Assembly: GCA_021770845.1 (NCBI GenBank)
Contig: JAETQF010000012.1
Location: forward strand, 1-64,000
Length of the DNA: 64,000 bases
Direction of reading: 5' to 3'
From: Oscillospiraceae bacterium
GTDB lineage: Bacteria; Bacillota; Clostridia; Oscillospirales; Oscillospiraceae
Position 1 is the first letter of the stretch, and each line of letters begins with the position of its first letter. Below the pieces are notes generated by a model. The model searched no databases. It had not been told where the DNA came from and saw only the letters and a program-made list of their open reading frames with translations. Of the stretch, positions 4,656 through 13,898 are shown piece after piece. The translations under genes and the position numbers were made by a program.

Positions 4656-7055
4656 TCAGGGGATGACCGCCGTCCAGTAATGCTGTCCATACAGATCCGT
4701 AAACCGGTAGGTGGCCCGGGTCTCGCCCTCGATGGGCACGTCGGTGACGGCAAGCCCGTCCTCCCCCACGGTCACCGGGTCGCCCAGCAGATAGCTGTCC
4801 TGATAGGTTCCGTCATAGCCGTAATAGTCGCACAGGAACTCCAGGACGTCCCCGGGCTGGAGCGACTGCTGGCTCTTGGCCACCGTGTCCGTCTCCCCGT
4901 CAAGGTACACCGCCTGGATTCCCGCCACATAGCCGCCGGGGTGCTCATTGTCAAAGGTCAGCAGCAGCTCCGCCCGCACGCCGTTGTGGAGCACCGGCAC
5001 CCGGCCCGTGATGGAATAACGCTCCCCGTCGTCCACGGTGGCGGTGTGGTAGTAGGCCACCGGCTGGCCGTCGATGGCCAGCCAGGCGTTGTCCTTCACC
5101 CCCAGCAGGCCGCCCTCGTCGTCAAATTGGAACACGTTGTCCAGACCCAGATCGATGTAGCCCTCCCCGTCGTCATAGAACAGGTTGAGCTCCAGGTTCT
5201 GCACCAGCCCCCACTGGGCCTCGGTGAGCCGGATCACGCTCGTCCCGTCCGCCTCCTGCCGCCACAGCAGGGCCTCGGCGGGGAAGCGGTTGTCGGTCAG
5301 GTACTGGAGCAGCTCCTCGTCCCCCAGGGCCCGGTCGCTGAGGAAGCCGGTATTTTCCCCGTCCAGCCCCTGGAAGCGGCCGAAGGAGCCCCCCAGCAGC
5401 TCGCCCAGCAGGGCGGAGATCTGATCCGCCCCGGCGCCGGAGCCGCCCAGATTGCCCAGCAGGGAGGGCAGGGGGGAGGCGGTGCCGCCGGAGGCCGCCT
5501 GTCCGCTGACCTCCAGGCTGGCAAACTGCCGGATGCACTGGATATACCCCTGATCCAGGCCGATCTGGCCGAAGGTGGACGCCGCCTTGTCCACATTGGA
5601 GGACTTCCGGTAGGGGAAGTAGATGGACAGGCCGTAGGCGTTGGTCATGTTGGAGGAGGTGCGGTTATACTTCACTGACCCCAGCAGGGCGTCAGCCAGG
5701 GCGTCCCCCTCCTTGGTGCCCAGGTTTTTGGCCAGGTGCACCAGATCCACCTGATCGATCCGGCTGGACTGGGCGAACTCCCGGGCCCCGCTGCGGGCGT
5801 TGGAGACGGTCTGGTACTCCTTCTCCCGGAGCAGCTTGACAGTGGACTGGGAGAAGTCCGCCAGCGCCTGGGGCAGAACGGTTTCCAGCTCCGCCAGATC
5901 CACCACCGACAGGGTGGTGAGCTGCCCCCGGCATTGCTCCGCGCAGGTGTCCACGAAGCTGTCCACAATCTGCTTGCCCAGCTCCACGGTGGGCAGGGAG
6001 GGGTTCTCCCCGAGGGCGGTGAGCCAGTCGGTATAATACCAGCCCACCCCGGGCTCCGTCTCCTCGGAGGCGATGAGATAGTCGGCGTACTGTGCCATGG
6101 TGAGGGCGGTCTCCGCCGTGGCCATGAGGCAGGCGTCGAAGCCGATGAAGTCAAACTTCACCCCCGCGTCCTTCAGGGCCTTGTCCAGCCCCGCCAGGCT
6201 CATGGAGCCGGAGGAGGCGAATTTCTCGTCGTAGCCGTAGCCGCTCACCGAGCCGCCGCCGTGATCCCAGAGGATCAGCTCATACCGGCTGGCGGGGTAG
6301 TTCTTCACGCACCATTTGATATAGCCGGACAGGACGTCGGGCTCCGTCATGGATTTGCTGCCCAGATTGTCCTGGAGGCAGACCATTTTCCCGTCCCGAA
6401 CCTGCCAGATCTGGTTGGTGGAGCTGGACACCAGATTGTTTTTCCAGCCCTTGCAGCCCCCGGTATACACCAGCAGGTTCAGCTCGTCCCCGAATTTGGC
6501 CCCCAGCATCTCCTGGAGGTCGGCGGTGCCCATGCCGTTCCGGGACTCCAGATCGGTGCCGCACATATAGATCATGATAGTGGCGGTGTCCCGGCCGCCG
6601 CCCTTTAACTTGGTATACTTGGCCCGGGCGCCCTTGGCCACGGAGCTGTCCAGCCGCCCGGTGTTGGCGGGAAGCTGCCAGCCGGAGGACACGCTGCCGC
6701 CCCCCAGCCCGCTGAGCAGCTGGGCCCAGTTGGTGCCGGAGCTCCCGCCCCCCTGGGTGGGCTGCTGCTGGGTATGGGCAGGGGGCTGGGTTGTGCCGGA
6801 CTGTCCCCCGAGGAAGGCGGTGAGCCCCCCGCCGCCCCCCACCAGCAGGGCCAGCAGCAGAAGGATCAGCTTTACGCCGCCCCCCTTGCCCCCGGGGCCC
6901 CGCGGGCCTGCGCCGGAGGGCTGCCCGCCGCCGGACTGCCCGCCGCCTGCGCCCACCGGCCCGGTGCCCAGGCCATCCCCCCGCTTGTGTACCGTCTTGC
7001 CTGGGCCGGTGACGTTTCGCTCCCGGCCTCTGGGCCTGTTCTGATCTGCTGCCAT
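4656..7055 (-). CDS. Membrane-anchored clostripain-family (peptidase C11) protein
   Basis: A 799-aa protein. The N-terminal cytoplasmic tail is rich in Gly/Pro/Arg, with one membrane helix at about 61-83 and a Gln/Gly/Pro linker to about 130. The C11 domain starts at TATIMIYMCGTDLESR, with the catalytic His265 in ILWDHGGG and Cys309 in FIGFDACLMA; a long extracytoplasmic region follows. C11 enzymes cleave after Arg/Lys. I chose ATG 7055 (AAGGAG upstream) over an open frame extending to 7256, because the TATAAT promoter at 7110-7115 lies inside that extension. The C-terminal 350 residues resemble no domain I can name. Confidence 0.85.
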   Translation of the reverse strand: MAADQNRPRGRERNVTGPGKTVHKRGDGLGTGPVGAGGGQSGGGQPSGAGPRGPGGKGGGVKLILLLLALLVGGGGGLTAFLGGQSGTTQPPAHTQQQPTQGGGSSGTNWAQLLSGLGGGSVSSGWQLPANTGRLDSSVAKGARAKYTKLKGGGRDTATIMIYMCGTDLESRNGMGTADLQEMLGAKFGDELNLLVYTGGCKGWKNNLVSSSTNQIWQVRDGKMVCLQDNLGSKSMTEPDVLSGYIKWCVKNYPASRYELILWDHGGGSVSGYGYDEKFASSGSMSLAGLDKALKDAGVKFDFIGFDACLMATAETALTMAQYADYLIASEETEPGVGWYYTDWLTALGENPSLPTVELGKQIVDSFVDTCAEQCRGQLTTLSVVDLAELETVLPQALADFSQSTVKLLREKEYQTVSNARSGAREFAQSSRIDQVDLVHLAKNLGTKEGDALADALLGSVKYNRTSSNMTNAYGLSIYFPYRKSSNVDKAASTFGQIGLDQGYIQCIRQFASLEVSGQAASGGTASPLPSLLGNLGGSGAGADQISALLGELLGGSFGRFQGLDGENTGFLSDRALGDEELLQYLTDNRFPAEALLWRQEADGTSVIRLTEAQWGLVQNLELNLFYDDGEGYIDLGLDNVFQFDDEGGLLGVKDNAWLAIDGQPVAYYHTATVDDGERYSITGRVPVLHNGVRAELLLTFDNEHPGGYVAGIQAVYLDGETDTVAKSQQSLQPGDVLEFLCDYYGYDGTYQDSYLLGDPVTVGEDGLAVTDVPIEGETRATYRFTDLYGQHYWTAVIP

Positions 7056-7109
7056 GCCATCCCGCTCCTTCTCGATCCGGCCCTCCGCGGGCCGTTGGTT
7101 TTCCCGCAC

Positions 7110-7138
7110 ATTATATCGAATGCCCCGCCGAAAGGCAA
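7110..7138 (-). promoter_or_regulatory. Promoter of the C11 protein gene
   Basis: On the minus strand TTGCCT (7138-7133), 17-bp spacer, TATAAT (7115-7110), about 55 nt before the chosen start codon. Confidence 0.65.
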
Positions 7139-7151
7139 GGGGATTCCCAAG

Positions 7152-7190
7152 AAAACCGGGGGCGGACGCGCCCTGCGCCCACCCCCGGTT
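7152..7190 (-). terminator. Terminator of the kinase/lipoprotein operon
   Basis: On the minus strand ACCGGGGG...GGCGC pairs with GCGC...CCCCCGGT, followed by TTTTCTT. It separates the solute-binding lipoprotein gene from the C11 gene. Confidence 0.6.
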
Positions 7191-7200
7191 CAACAGTTCC

Positions 7201-8517
7201 TTATGAGCCCGCCAGCGCCGCGTCCTGGAGCCTGTCAAAGGACGCCATGCACTCATCCACTGTGGCGCCCCCCAGCAGCTCCCGCACGATCAGGCAGGTG
7301 TTGCCCCACTGCTCCACCCGCATTCCCGCGTTGGAGCCCAGCACGTAGACCCCCTCCTCAATCCGCTGGTTCAGCGGCCGCAGGGCGGGCACGCAGTCCA
7401 CCTTCACGTTTTTGGAGGGGGAGATCACCCGGTTCGTCTCCGCGAACAGCTGGAGCGCCTCGTCAGAGGTGATCACGTTCATCACCCGCAGGGCGTCCTC
7501 GGCGTGCTCCGCCTCAGCCCCCACGGCCCACCCCGTCATGGGCATCACCGGCATCTGGCCCCGGCTGCTGGGGAAGCCGATGACCTGCATCTCAAAGTCC
7601 GTTTTGCCGTAGGCGGTCTCCGTGTTGGCCGCCCCCCAGTAGGCCATGACGATGGGGGTTTTGCCCGCCAGGAAGTCCGCGCCCTCCCCCTCGATGGCCT
7701 CGCTGACCAGGGCCTTCTCCGCGTCGATGTAGCCCCTGTCGATCAGCGTCTGGAGGAATTCAAAGCCGGGGCGCATATAGTCGCTGTACCGGGCCTCGCC
7801 GCTGTTGAGGGCTTTGATTTCCGCCTCCGTATTTCCGCCGTTGTACAGATCGGCATAGGCCTGGGCGAACACAAAGGTCTCCAGCCACCAGCGGTTGGCG
7901 CCGATGGGGGTCTCGATCCCGTTCTCCTGGAACACCCGGCAGCACTCCAAAAACTCCTCCGGGGTGTTGGGCAGATCCAGCCCGTACTGCCGGAACAGAT
8001 CCACATTGACAAACAGCCCATAGGCCACCACCTCCTGGGGGATGGCCACCAGCTTGCCGTCCACGGTGTTGGCCACGCGGATGATGTCCCGCAGGTTCTT
8101 GACGCTGTCCAGCCCGGACAGATCCATCAGCTTTCCCTCCGAGCCAAGGGCCAGGACGACGTCCGGGTTGAGCAGATACAGATCGTCCATGTTGCTGCGG
8201 GCCCGATCCAACGCCACGTCGTCATAGGTCTTGTCCTGGTAATCCTCGGCGGTGTAGGTCCAGTAGGCCACGCTGACCCCCAGCTTCTCCTCCGCCATGG
8301 CGATGGTTAAATCCGCCGCGGTTCGGGCCACGTTTTCCGCGTTCGGGTCGGTCTTTTCCATGGGGCTGAACAGGTTGACCACCGGTACGCTCACCTGATC
8401 CGACGGCAGCAGGTTCTGGCTCGGAGTTCCGCTGCCGCAGGCCGCCGTCAGCAGCAGCATCCCCGCAAGCAGGGCCGCCGCCCACCGGCGGGAGCCTCTG
8501 GCGCGCTGTTTTTTCAT
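7201..8517 (-). CDS. Extracellular solute-binding lipoprotein (ABC family 1 type), orphan
   Basis: A 438-aa protein. Signal sequence with lipobox LTAAC (Cys27), then a typical periplasmic-binding fold: DDLYLLNPDVVLALGSEGKLMDL, NTVDGKLVAIPQEV, and a C-terminal helical lobe. Such proteins bind sugars or oligosaccharides for ABC importers, but no permease or ATPase gene is nearby. Its ATG overlaps the stop of the hybrid kinase gene (ATGA), so the two are translated together. The likely role is as ligand-binding partner of that kinase, or as a binding protein served by a shared importer elsewhere. Substrate unknown. Confidence 0.82.
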   Translation of the reverse strand: MKKQRARGSRRWAAALLAGMLLLTAACGSGTPSQNLLPSDQVSVPVVNLFSPMEKTDPNAENVARTAADLTIAMAEEKLGVSVAYWTYTAEDYQDKTYDDVALDRARSNMDDLYLLNPDVVLALGSEGKLMDLSGLDSVKNLRDIIRVANTVDGKLVAIPQEVVAYGLFVNVDLFRQYGLDLPNTPEEFLECCRVFQENGIETPIGANRWWLETFVFAQAYADLYNGGNTEAEIKALNSGEARYSDYMRPGFEFLQTLIDRGYIDAEKALVSEAIEGEGADFLAGKTPIVMAYWGAANTETAYGKTDFEMQVIGFPSSRGQMPVMPMTGWAVGAEAEHAEDALRVMNVITSDEALQLFAETNRVISPSKNVKVDCVPALRPLNQRIEEGVYVLGSNAGMRVEQWGNTCLIVRELLGGATVDECMASFDRLQDAALAGS

Positions 8518-11111
8518 GATTCATCCTGTCCTTTCTTAATAACATACTGGCGGATCACCCGCTTCAGCAGCTCCACGTCCAGGGGCTTGGCCACATGGGC
8601 GTCCATGCCCGCGGCCAGCGCCGCCTTTTCGTCCTCCGCGAAGGCGTTGGCGGTCATGGCGATGATGGGGATCCGCCGGGCGTCCGGCCGATCCAGCGCC
8701 CGGATGGCCCGGGCGGCCTCGTGCCCGTTCATCACGGGCATCTGCACATCCAGCAGGATGGCGTCAAACTCGCCCTCCGCCGCGTCCTGGAACCGTTCCA
8801 CCGCCAGCTGCCCGTTCTCCACCAGCTCGCAGGAGGCCCCCTCCATGTCCAGCAGCTCCGCCAGAATTTCGGCGTTGATCTCGTTGTCCTCCGCCGCCAG
8901 GAAGTGCAGCCCCTCCAGACTGCTGCCCGGCCCGGACTCGGGGCCGTCCGAAGCTCCGGAGGCCAGCAGCTCCGCCGCCCGTTCCCGGAGGGCGGACACC
9001 AGGAAGGGCTTGGCCAGCGCCCCGGTGTGGGCCATTTGGAGGGCGTCCTCCAGGCCCTGGGCGCCGTGCTCCGCCAGCAGCAGCAGGGGCACGCCGTCCG
9101 GCAGGGCGCCCCGCAGGGCCCGAACCGTTTCGGGTTCGTCCAGCCCCGGCCCGTCCCAGTCCACCAGCGCCAGCTGGTACGGCCTGCCGTCCGCCAGCAG
9201 GGCCCGGGCCTCGTCCACACCGGCGGCCGTGTCCACCTGGACGCCCATGTCCCCCATGAGGCTCTGGATGGCGTCCAACGTCTCCGGCTCGCCCCCCACA
9301 GCCAGCATTTGGGACACGCCCCGCTCCGCCCAGAACTGCCGCTCCACGTGGTTTTCCTGGATGCGCAGCTCCAGATCCACCCGGAACAGGGAGCCCTGGT
9401 TGATCTGGCTGGACACGTCGATGGTGCCGCCCATCAGCTCCACAATGCTCTTGGTGATGGCCATGCCCAGGCCGGTGCCCTGCACCTTGTTGGTGGTGCT
9501 GTTCTCCGCCCGGGTGAAAGCGTCGAAGATGATTTTCAGATACTCCGGCGTCATGCCGTAGCCGTTGTCCTCCACCTCGATGCGGATGTGCTGGTACTGG
9601 CTGGAGCGCTGCTTCAGCCCGATGATCCGCAGCTGGATGCGGCCCCCCTCCGGCGTATATTTCACCGCGTTGGACAGCAGGTTGATGAGAATCTGGTTGA
9701 TCCGGGTCTCGTCCCCGATGAGGTACTCGTGGCGGACGCCGGACACCTCCACATGGAACTCCTGCCCCCGGCTTTTAGCCATGGGCCGGATGATGGCGTC
9801 CACCGAGGACACCACGTCGTTGAGGGAGAACTCGTCAAAGGTGAGCACCACCTTGCCGCTCTCGATCTTGGACACGTCCAGCACGTCGTTGATGAGGCTC
9901 AGCAGGTGCTGGCCGGAGGCGGTGATCTTCCGGGTGTACTCCCGCACCTTCACCGGATCCTCCGCGTCCCGGGCCAGCAGGGTGGTGAAGCCCAGCACCG
10001 CGTTCATAGGTGTGCGGATGTCGTGGGACATATTGGACAGGAAGGTGGTTTTGGACTCGCTGGCGATCTGGGCGGCGCTGAGGGCCTCGGCCAGCTGCTG
10101 GCTGTGGATCCTGCGCTCCTCGTCCCGCTCCTTCCGCACCCGCTCCTGCTGCCGCCAGCTCAGGTAATAGAGGCTCACGCACAGCAGGAAGGCCGCCAGC
10201 ATGGCCAGCACCACCATGGCGATGTTCTGGTTTACGGTGCGCCCCTCCTGCTGGATGGCGGCCACCGGCACGTAGCCCACCAGAAACACCGTCCCGTCGT
10301 TCACCGACCACATATAGTTGAGGGCGCTTTGCCCCCGTATATCATGGTAAAACAGAATATTCCGCCCGTCCCGCAGGCATTGGGACACCTCCGCCCGGAT
10401 ATCCGGATCCTGGACGCTGTTGGCCCGGTAGAAGTCGTCCAGGTTCAGATGGCCCGCGCTGCGCTGGCCCATGCCCTTGGGCTTGAGGACGAAACGCTGG
10501 CTCTGGGCGTCCATGATATAGAGGGAGGCCTGCTTGTTGTAAAACCCGTCTGTGGGGAGGGAGCGGTCAATGGTGTCGTAGACGTATTCGACGTAAAGGG
10601 TGCCCAGGGTCTGTCCGTCCCGCTCCACGGGGCACTTGATGGTATACGACCAGGTGCCCATATAGTTTACATAGGACTGGGAGACGGGCATACCGGCCAC
10701 CTGGCCGCCGGCGGAGAAGTCCAGCCCCTCCTCCGTGAAGGGCTCCCCGGTGTTGGAGACGCCCTGCGTCCTGCCCTTTAGGATCAGGGACAGCTTGACG
10801 ATGGAGCGGCTGCTCTCATAGGAGTGGATGAAGGCCTCCGGATCCTCGGCCTGGGCGATCTCCCGGGCGATGAGGTTCTGGAACTCGGCCTCGCTGTTGA
10901 GAATGGCCTCGATGGTGCACTGGATCAGATCCAGGCTTTCGCTGAGGTTCTGAATGGCGGCGGCGGACATCTCCCGGGTGGTGCGCCGGGCCACCATATA
11001 TACGATTGTGCCAAACACGCAGAAGATCAGAACAATGGAGAGGGGCAGGGAGAGCCTCCTCCAGCGTTTCCGCTTTTTCGACGTTTCCTTCATGCCGTCA
11101 TCGATCTCCAT
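8514..11111 (-). CDS. Hybrid sensor histidine kinase with two receiver domains, one degenerate
   Basis: An 865-aa protein. Membrane helices at about 21-40 and 296-318 enclose an extracytoplasmic sensor region of Cache type (inferred from length and layout). A short coiled coil leads to the HisKA domain with His363 in NMSHDIRTP, then an HATPase domain (NLLSNAVKYTPEGG, DNGYGM, GTGLGM). Receiver 1 (about 602-718) keeps Asp651/653 and Lys701 but lacks the N-terminal acidic pair, so it is probably inactive. Receiver 2 (about 735-855) is intact (EDN, Asp788, Lys842). There is no output domain. ATG 11111 lacks a good ribosome binding site; ATG 11093 is an alternative start. Confidence 0.9.
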   Translation of the reverse strand: MEIDDGMKETSKKRKRWRRLSLPLSIVLIFCVFGTIVYMVARRTTREMSAAAIQNLSESLDLIQCTIEAILNSEAEFQNLIAREIAQAEDPEAFIHSYESSRSIVKLSLILKGRTQGVSNTGEPFTEEGLDFSAGGQVAGMPVSQSYVNYMGTWSYTIKCPVERDGQTLGTLYVEYVYDTIDRSLPTDGFYNKQASLYIMDAQSQRFVLKPKGMGQRSAGHLNLDDFYRANSVQDPDIRAEVSQCLRDGRNILFYHDIRGQSALNYMWSVNDGTVFLVGYVPVAAIQQEGRTVNQNIAMVVLAMLAAFLLCVSLYYLSWRQQERVRKERDEERRIHSQQLAEALSAAQIASESKTTFLSNMSHDIRTPMNAVLGFTTLLARDAEDPVKVREYTRKITASGQHLLSLINDVLDVSKIESGKVVLTFDEFSLNDVVSSVDAIIRPMAKSRGQEFHVEVSGVRHEYLIGDETRINQILINLLSNAVKYTPEGGRIQLRIIGLKQRSSQYQHIRIEVEDNGYGMTPEYLKIIFDAFTRAENSTTNKVQGTGLGMAITKSIVELMGGTIDVSSQINQGSLFRVDLELRIQENHVERQFWAERGVSQMLAVGGEPETLDAIQSLMGDMGVQVDTAAGVDEARALLADGRPYQLALVDWDGPGLDEPETVRALRGALPDGVPLLLLAEHGAQGLEDALQMAHTGALAKPFLVSALRERAAELLASGASDGPESGPGSSLEGLHFLAAEDNEINAEILAELLDMEGASCELVENGQLAVERFQDAAEGEFDAILLDVQMPVMNGHEAARAIRALDRPDARRIPIIAMTANAFAEDEKAALAAGMDAHVAKPLDVELLKRVIRQYVIKKGQDES

Positions 11112-11278
11112 TCCGCGCCCCGGGCGGGGCAGCTCAGCCGCAGAAGGAGAAGCGGCTGTTGCTCAATTATACCATTTGCTTCATTTTAGTGTCAATAGCG
11201 GGCAGAGATTCCGGCCGGGACGGAATGCCGGCCGGGGAAGCGCGGCGGCTTCGGCCGCGGCGCCGGCCAAAAAACGGC

Positions 11279-11326
11279 AAAAAAGTGAAGTTGGCAGATT
11301 TCTCATTGAAATCTGCCAACTTCACT
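11279..11326 (-). terminator. Intrinsic terminator of tRNA-Arg
   Basis: An 18-19-bp nearly perfect inverted repeat (arms AGTGAAGTTGGCAGATTT and complement) with a short loop, followed on the minus strand by six T. It begins at the tRNA CCA end. Confidence 0.85.
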
Positions 11327-11402
11327 GGTACGGCTGAAGGGATTCGAACCCCCGACCTTTTGGTTCGTAGCCAAACACTCTATCCAGCTGAGCTACAGCC
11401 GC
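11326..11402 (-). tRNA. tRNA-Arg (anticodon ACG)
   Basis: On the minus strand the acceptor GCGGCTG pairs with CAGCCGT (one G-U), followed by A and an encoded CCA. The D arm contains TAGCTCAGCTGGATAGAG. The anticodon stem TTTGG/CCAAA encloses CTACGAA, giving anticodon ACG (inosine-modified in bacteria). T arm GGGGGTTCGAATCCC. It is expressed from its own promoter and ends at a strong terminator. Confidence 0.95.
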
Positions 11403-11425
11403 GTATCGCTCCCTTGAGCTTGTTT

Positions 11426-11454
11426 ATCATACCACACTGTTCCGGGAAATGCAA
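11426..11454 (-). promoter_or_regulatory. Promoter of tRNA-Arg
   Basis: On the minus strand TTGCAT (11454-11449), 17-bp spacer, TATGAT (11431-11426), about 24 nt upstream of the tRNA. Confidence 0.7.
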
Positions 11455-11617
11455 GTGTTTTTTTCAAGTTTTTTTGATTTTTTTATTTTTGCTGTTTGTT
11501 TACAAAAATCCGTAGGCAGAGCGGGAAATTTGTGTTATAATAACTCCTAACCGTCCGCGGCGGGCGCGCCCCGCTGCTGCGGGAAACTACTTTGGCGGAG
11601 AAAGGAGGCCGGGGGCC

Positions 11618-13003
11618 ATGAGGCGCAGGATTCGGCAGGGGCTGCTGGTGGCGATGGCCCTGGGGCTGACGGCTCTTTTGAGCGGCTGCGTGTTCCAGCC
11701 GGTGGACAGGCTGTATGCTCTGCCTGTGCTGCCCCAGGAGTATAAGGATCTCCAGGCCACCATCGAAGCCACCATGAGCGAGCTGGGGGCGGAGTACGCC
11801 ACCATCAACTACGGCAGCAACACCTCCACCATCCAGCTGCTGGACTTGGATGGAGACGGGGAGCAGGAGACCGCCGCGGTATTCCTCCGGGTGACCTCCG
11901 TGGAGGAGCAGCCCATGCGGGTGTGCCTGTTCCGGCAGGGGGGCGGCCAGGGCGGCGACCACACCTACCGGCAGGTTCATATGCTGTCCGGGGAGGGGAA
12001 CTCCATCAACTCCGTGGCCTATGAGGATCTCACCGGGGACGGGAGCCGGGAGATCATCGTCAGCTGGCAGCTCAGCGGCGGGGTGCACATCCTGTCCGCC
12101 TACAGCCTCATCGGCACCGAGGCGGATCAGCTGATGAACACCGCCTATAACGAGTCTTACCTCGTGTCCGACCTGAATGGGGACGGCAAGCAGGAGATCA
12201 TGGTATTCCAGCAGGACAGCTCCGGTGAGGGGAACAACCAGGCGGAATACTACGAATATGTGGACGGAGCCATGACCATCACCTCCAACGTGGCCCTGTC
12301 CGACGGAATGCGGGATGTGGTTGCCGCCGAGGTGGGCCGCCTGGGGGACGGCCGGCTGGCGGTGTATGTGGCGGTGGAGCTGGAGGGCGGTATGCTCACC
12401 GACATCCTGGTGCTGGACAAGGACGGGCTGAAGAACATCACCCGGGACGTGGAGAGCGGGGCCAGCCTGGCCACCGCCCGCTCCTATACCGAGGTGGGCG
12501 CCGCCGACATCAACAGCGACGGGGTGCTGGAGATCCCCCGGCCCCAGCTTCTGACCCCCATCGACCCGGAGAACGACTCCGCCCAGTACTTCATCTACTG
12601 GCAGCAGTTCGACTCCGCCGGCAAGGGCAGCACCAGCTGCGTCACTTACCACACGGTGACGGACAGCTGGTACCTGAACCTGCCCAACGGCTGGGACACG
12701 GGGAACATCGCCGTGGCCAGGGACGACAGCCTCAGCAGCCGGGGGGAGCGGTCGGTGGTGTTCTACTACTGGCCCAAGCGGGAGGAGGGGGATCCGCCCC
12801 CGAAGAAATTCCTCACCATCTACCGGCTCACGGGGAGCAACCGGAACGCCCGCTCCAAGCTGGCGGGGCGGTTTACCTTATATACAGACAGTAACGCCAC
12901 CTATTGCGCGGTGCTGGACGACAGCGTATGGGACTGCGGCCTGGATGAGGAGGGGCTGATCCAGCGGTTCAGGCTCATCACGGTGGAGTGGGCCACCAAA
13001 TAG
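11618..13003 (+). CDS. Lipoprotein with FG-GAP/VCBS-like repeats
   Basis: A 461-aa protein. Signal peptide with lipobox LLSGC (Cys24). The body has recurring calcium-loop-like motifs: DLDGDGEQE, DLTGDGSRE, DLNGDGKQE and DINSDGVLE, spaced as in beta-propeller FG-GAP/VCBS proteins. It is therefore probably a surface-exposed propeller. ATG 11618 has AAAGGAGG about 12 nt upstream. It is followed after 37 bp by the response regulator gene and then the kinase gene, so it may be the sensory or regulated surface partner of that two-component system. Ligand unknown. Confidence 0.75.
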   Translation: MRRRIRQGLLVAMALGLTALLSGCVFQPVDRLYALPVLPQEYKDLQATIEATMSELGAEYATINYGSNTSTIQLLDLDGDGEQETAAVFLRVTSVEEQPMRVCLFRQGGGQGGDHTYRQVHMLSGEGNSINSVAYEDLTGDGSREIIVSWQLSGGVHILSAYSLIGTEADQLMNTAYNESYLVSDLNGDGKQEIMVFQQDSSGEGNNQAEYYEYVDGAMTITSNVALSDGMRDVVAAEVGRLGDGRLAVYVAVELEGGMLTDILVLDKDGLKNITRDVESGASLATARSYTEVGAADINSDGVLEIPRPQLLTPIDPENDSAQYFIYWQQFDSAGKGSTSCVTYHTVTDSWYLNLPNGWDTGNIAVARDDSLSSRGERSVVFYYWPKREEGDPPPKKFLTIYRLTGSNRNARSKLAGRFTLYTDSNATYCAVLDDSVWDCGLDEEGLIQRFRLITVEWATK

Positions 13004-13040
13004 CGGCCCATCCCATGACGACGAAAGCGGGGAGACGACA

Positions 13041-13733
13041 GTGACAAGGAAGGTTTTGGTGCTGGAGGACGAGGCCAACATCCGCAGCTTTGTGGTGATC
13101 AACCTGAAGCGGGCGGGGTACGACGCCATCGAGGCGGGCACCGGCGAGGAGGCCCTGGCCCTGATCCAGCAGAACCCGGATATCCAGGTGGCCCTGCTGG
13201 ACATCATGCTGCCCGGGGAGATGGACGGCTTCGAGGTGTGCCGCCGCATCCGGGCGGGCAATTCCCAGATGGGCATCATCATGCTCACCGCCCGCACCCA
13301 GGAGATGGACAAGGTCAGCGGCCTGATGACCGGGGCGGACGACTACGTGACCAAGCCCTTTTCCCCGGCGGAGCTCACCGCCCGGGTGGACGCCCTGTTC
13401 CGCCGCACCGGCGGCGGGGCCATGCGGGACGCGGACGAGATCGAGCAGCCGCCCTTCCTGCTGAACACCCGGAACCGCACCCTGGAGAAGAACGGCAAGC
13501 GGGTGAAGCTGACCCAGGTGGAGTATTCCATCGTGAAGCTGTTCATGGAGAACCCGGGCAAGGCCCTGTCCCGGGAGGAGATCCTGGAGGCGGTGTGGGG
13601 CACCGAGTTCCTGGGCGAGCTGAAAATCGTGGATGTGAACATCCGCCGCCTGCGGATCAAGCTGGAGGACGACCCCCAGAACCCGTCCTTCGTGATCACG
13701 GTCTGGGGCTTCGGCTACAAGTGGGAAGCGTAA
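13041..13733 (+). CDS. OmpR/PhoB-family response regulator
   Basis: A 230-aa protein. The receiver domain (1-120) has acidic residues ED in VLEDEAN, phosphoacceptor Asp54 in ALLDIMLPG and Lys105 in VTKPF. The C-terminal winged helix (about 140-230) has the usual recognition pattern VDVNIRRLRIKLEDD and ends VWGFGYKWEA. Start is GTG 13041 with a ribosome binding site (GGGGAGACGACA). The cognate kinase is at 14008. The last 60 bp before the final codon are duplicated exactly 232 bp downstream, where they would end in WEI rather than WEA, so the present C-terminal residue may be a product of the insertion. Confidence 0.92.
   Translation: MTRKVLVLEDEANIRSFVVINLKRAGYDAIEAGTGEEALALIQQNPDIQVALLDIMLPGEMDGFEVCRRIRAGNSQMGIIMLTARTQEMDKVSGLMTGADDYVTKPFSPAELTARVDALFRRTGGGAMRDADEIEQPPFLLNTRNRTLEKNGKRVKLTQVEYSIVKLFMENPGKALSREEILEAVWGTEFLGELKIVDVNIRRLRIKLEDDPQNPSFVITVWGFGYKWEA
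13667..13726 (+). repeat. 60-bp direct repeat, copy 1 (within the regulator gene)
   Basis: The final coding stretch of the response regulator gene. It is identical over 60 bp to 13899-13958; the flanking bases differ on both sides (A/C before, A/G after), which sets the limits of the repeat. Confidence 0.95.
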
Positions 13734-13898
13734 TCGCGGGATAAGGGGGCGTCCTCCCGCCGCGCAAGCGGCGCCGGCGCGAGTGCGCCGCACAAGCGTT
13801 TTCGCGGAGCGAAAACCTTGAAATCGACGGGATTCACTCCCGGCGATTTGAGTAAAATCCGGGGCCCCGCAAAAGCCGCCCTTTGGCTTTTGTGGGGC
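13727..13898 (+). mobile_element. 172-bp cassette of five hairpins inserted between duplicated gene ends
   Basis: Five successive stem-loops: GCCGC/GCGGC (13759-13772), CGGCGC/GCGCCG (13775-13790), GTTTTCGC/GCGAAAAC (13798-13816), AAATCG-CGGG/CCCG-CGATTT (13821-13849) and the 14-bp GCCCCGCAAAAGCC stem with one G-T pair (13864-13898). The last stem ends exactly at the start of the second 60-bp repeat. There is no open reading frame of note. The structure resembles a non-autonomous, repeat-type intergenic element (REP/MITE-like) or a structured RNA. It is called mobile because it splits an exact duplication; no transposase or target-site signature identifies the family. Confidence 0.6.

Noticed and set aside
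4656-7256. 866-aa version of the C11 protein
   Set aside because: The extra 67 residues run through a terminator and a TATAAT promoter; ATG 7055 has a proper ribosome binding site.
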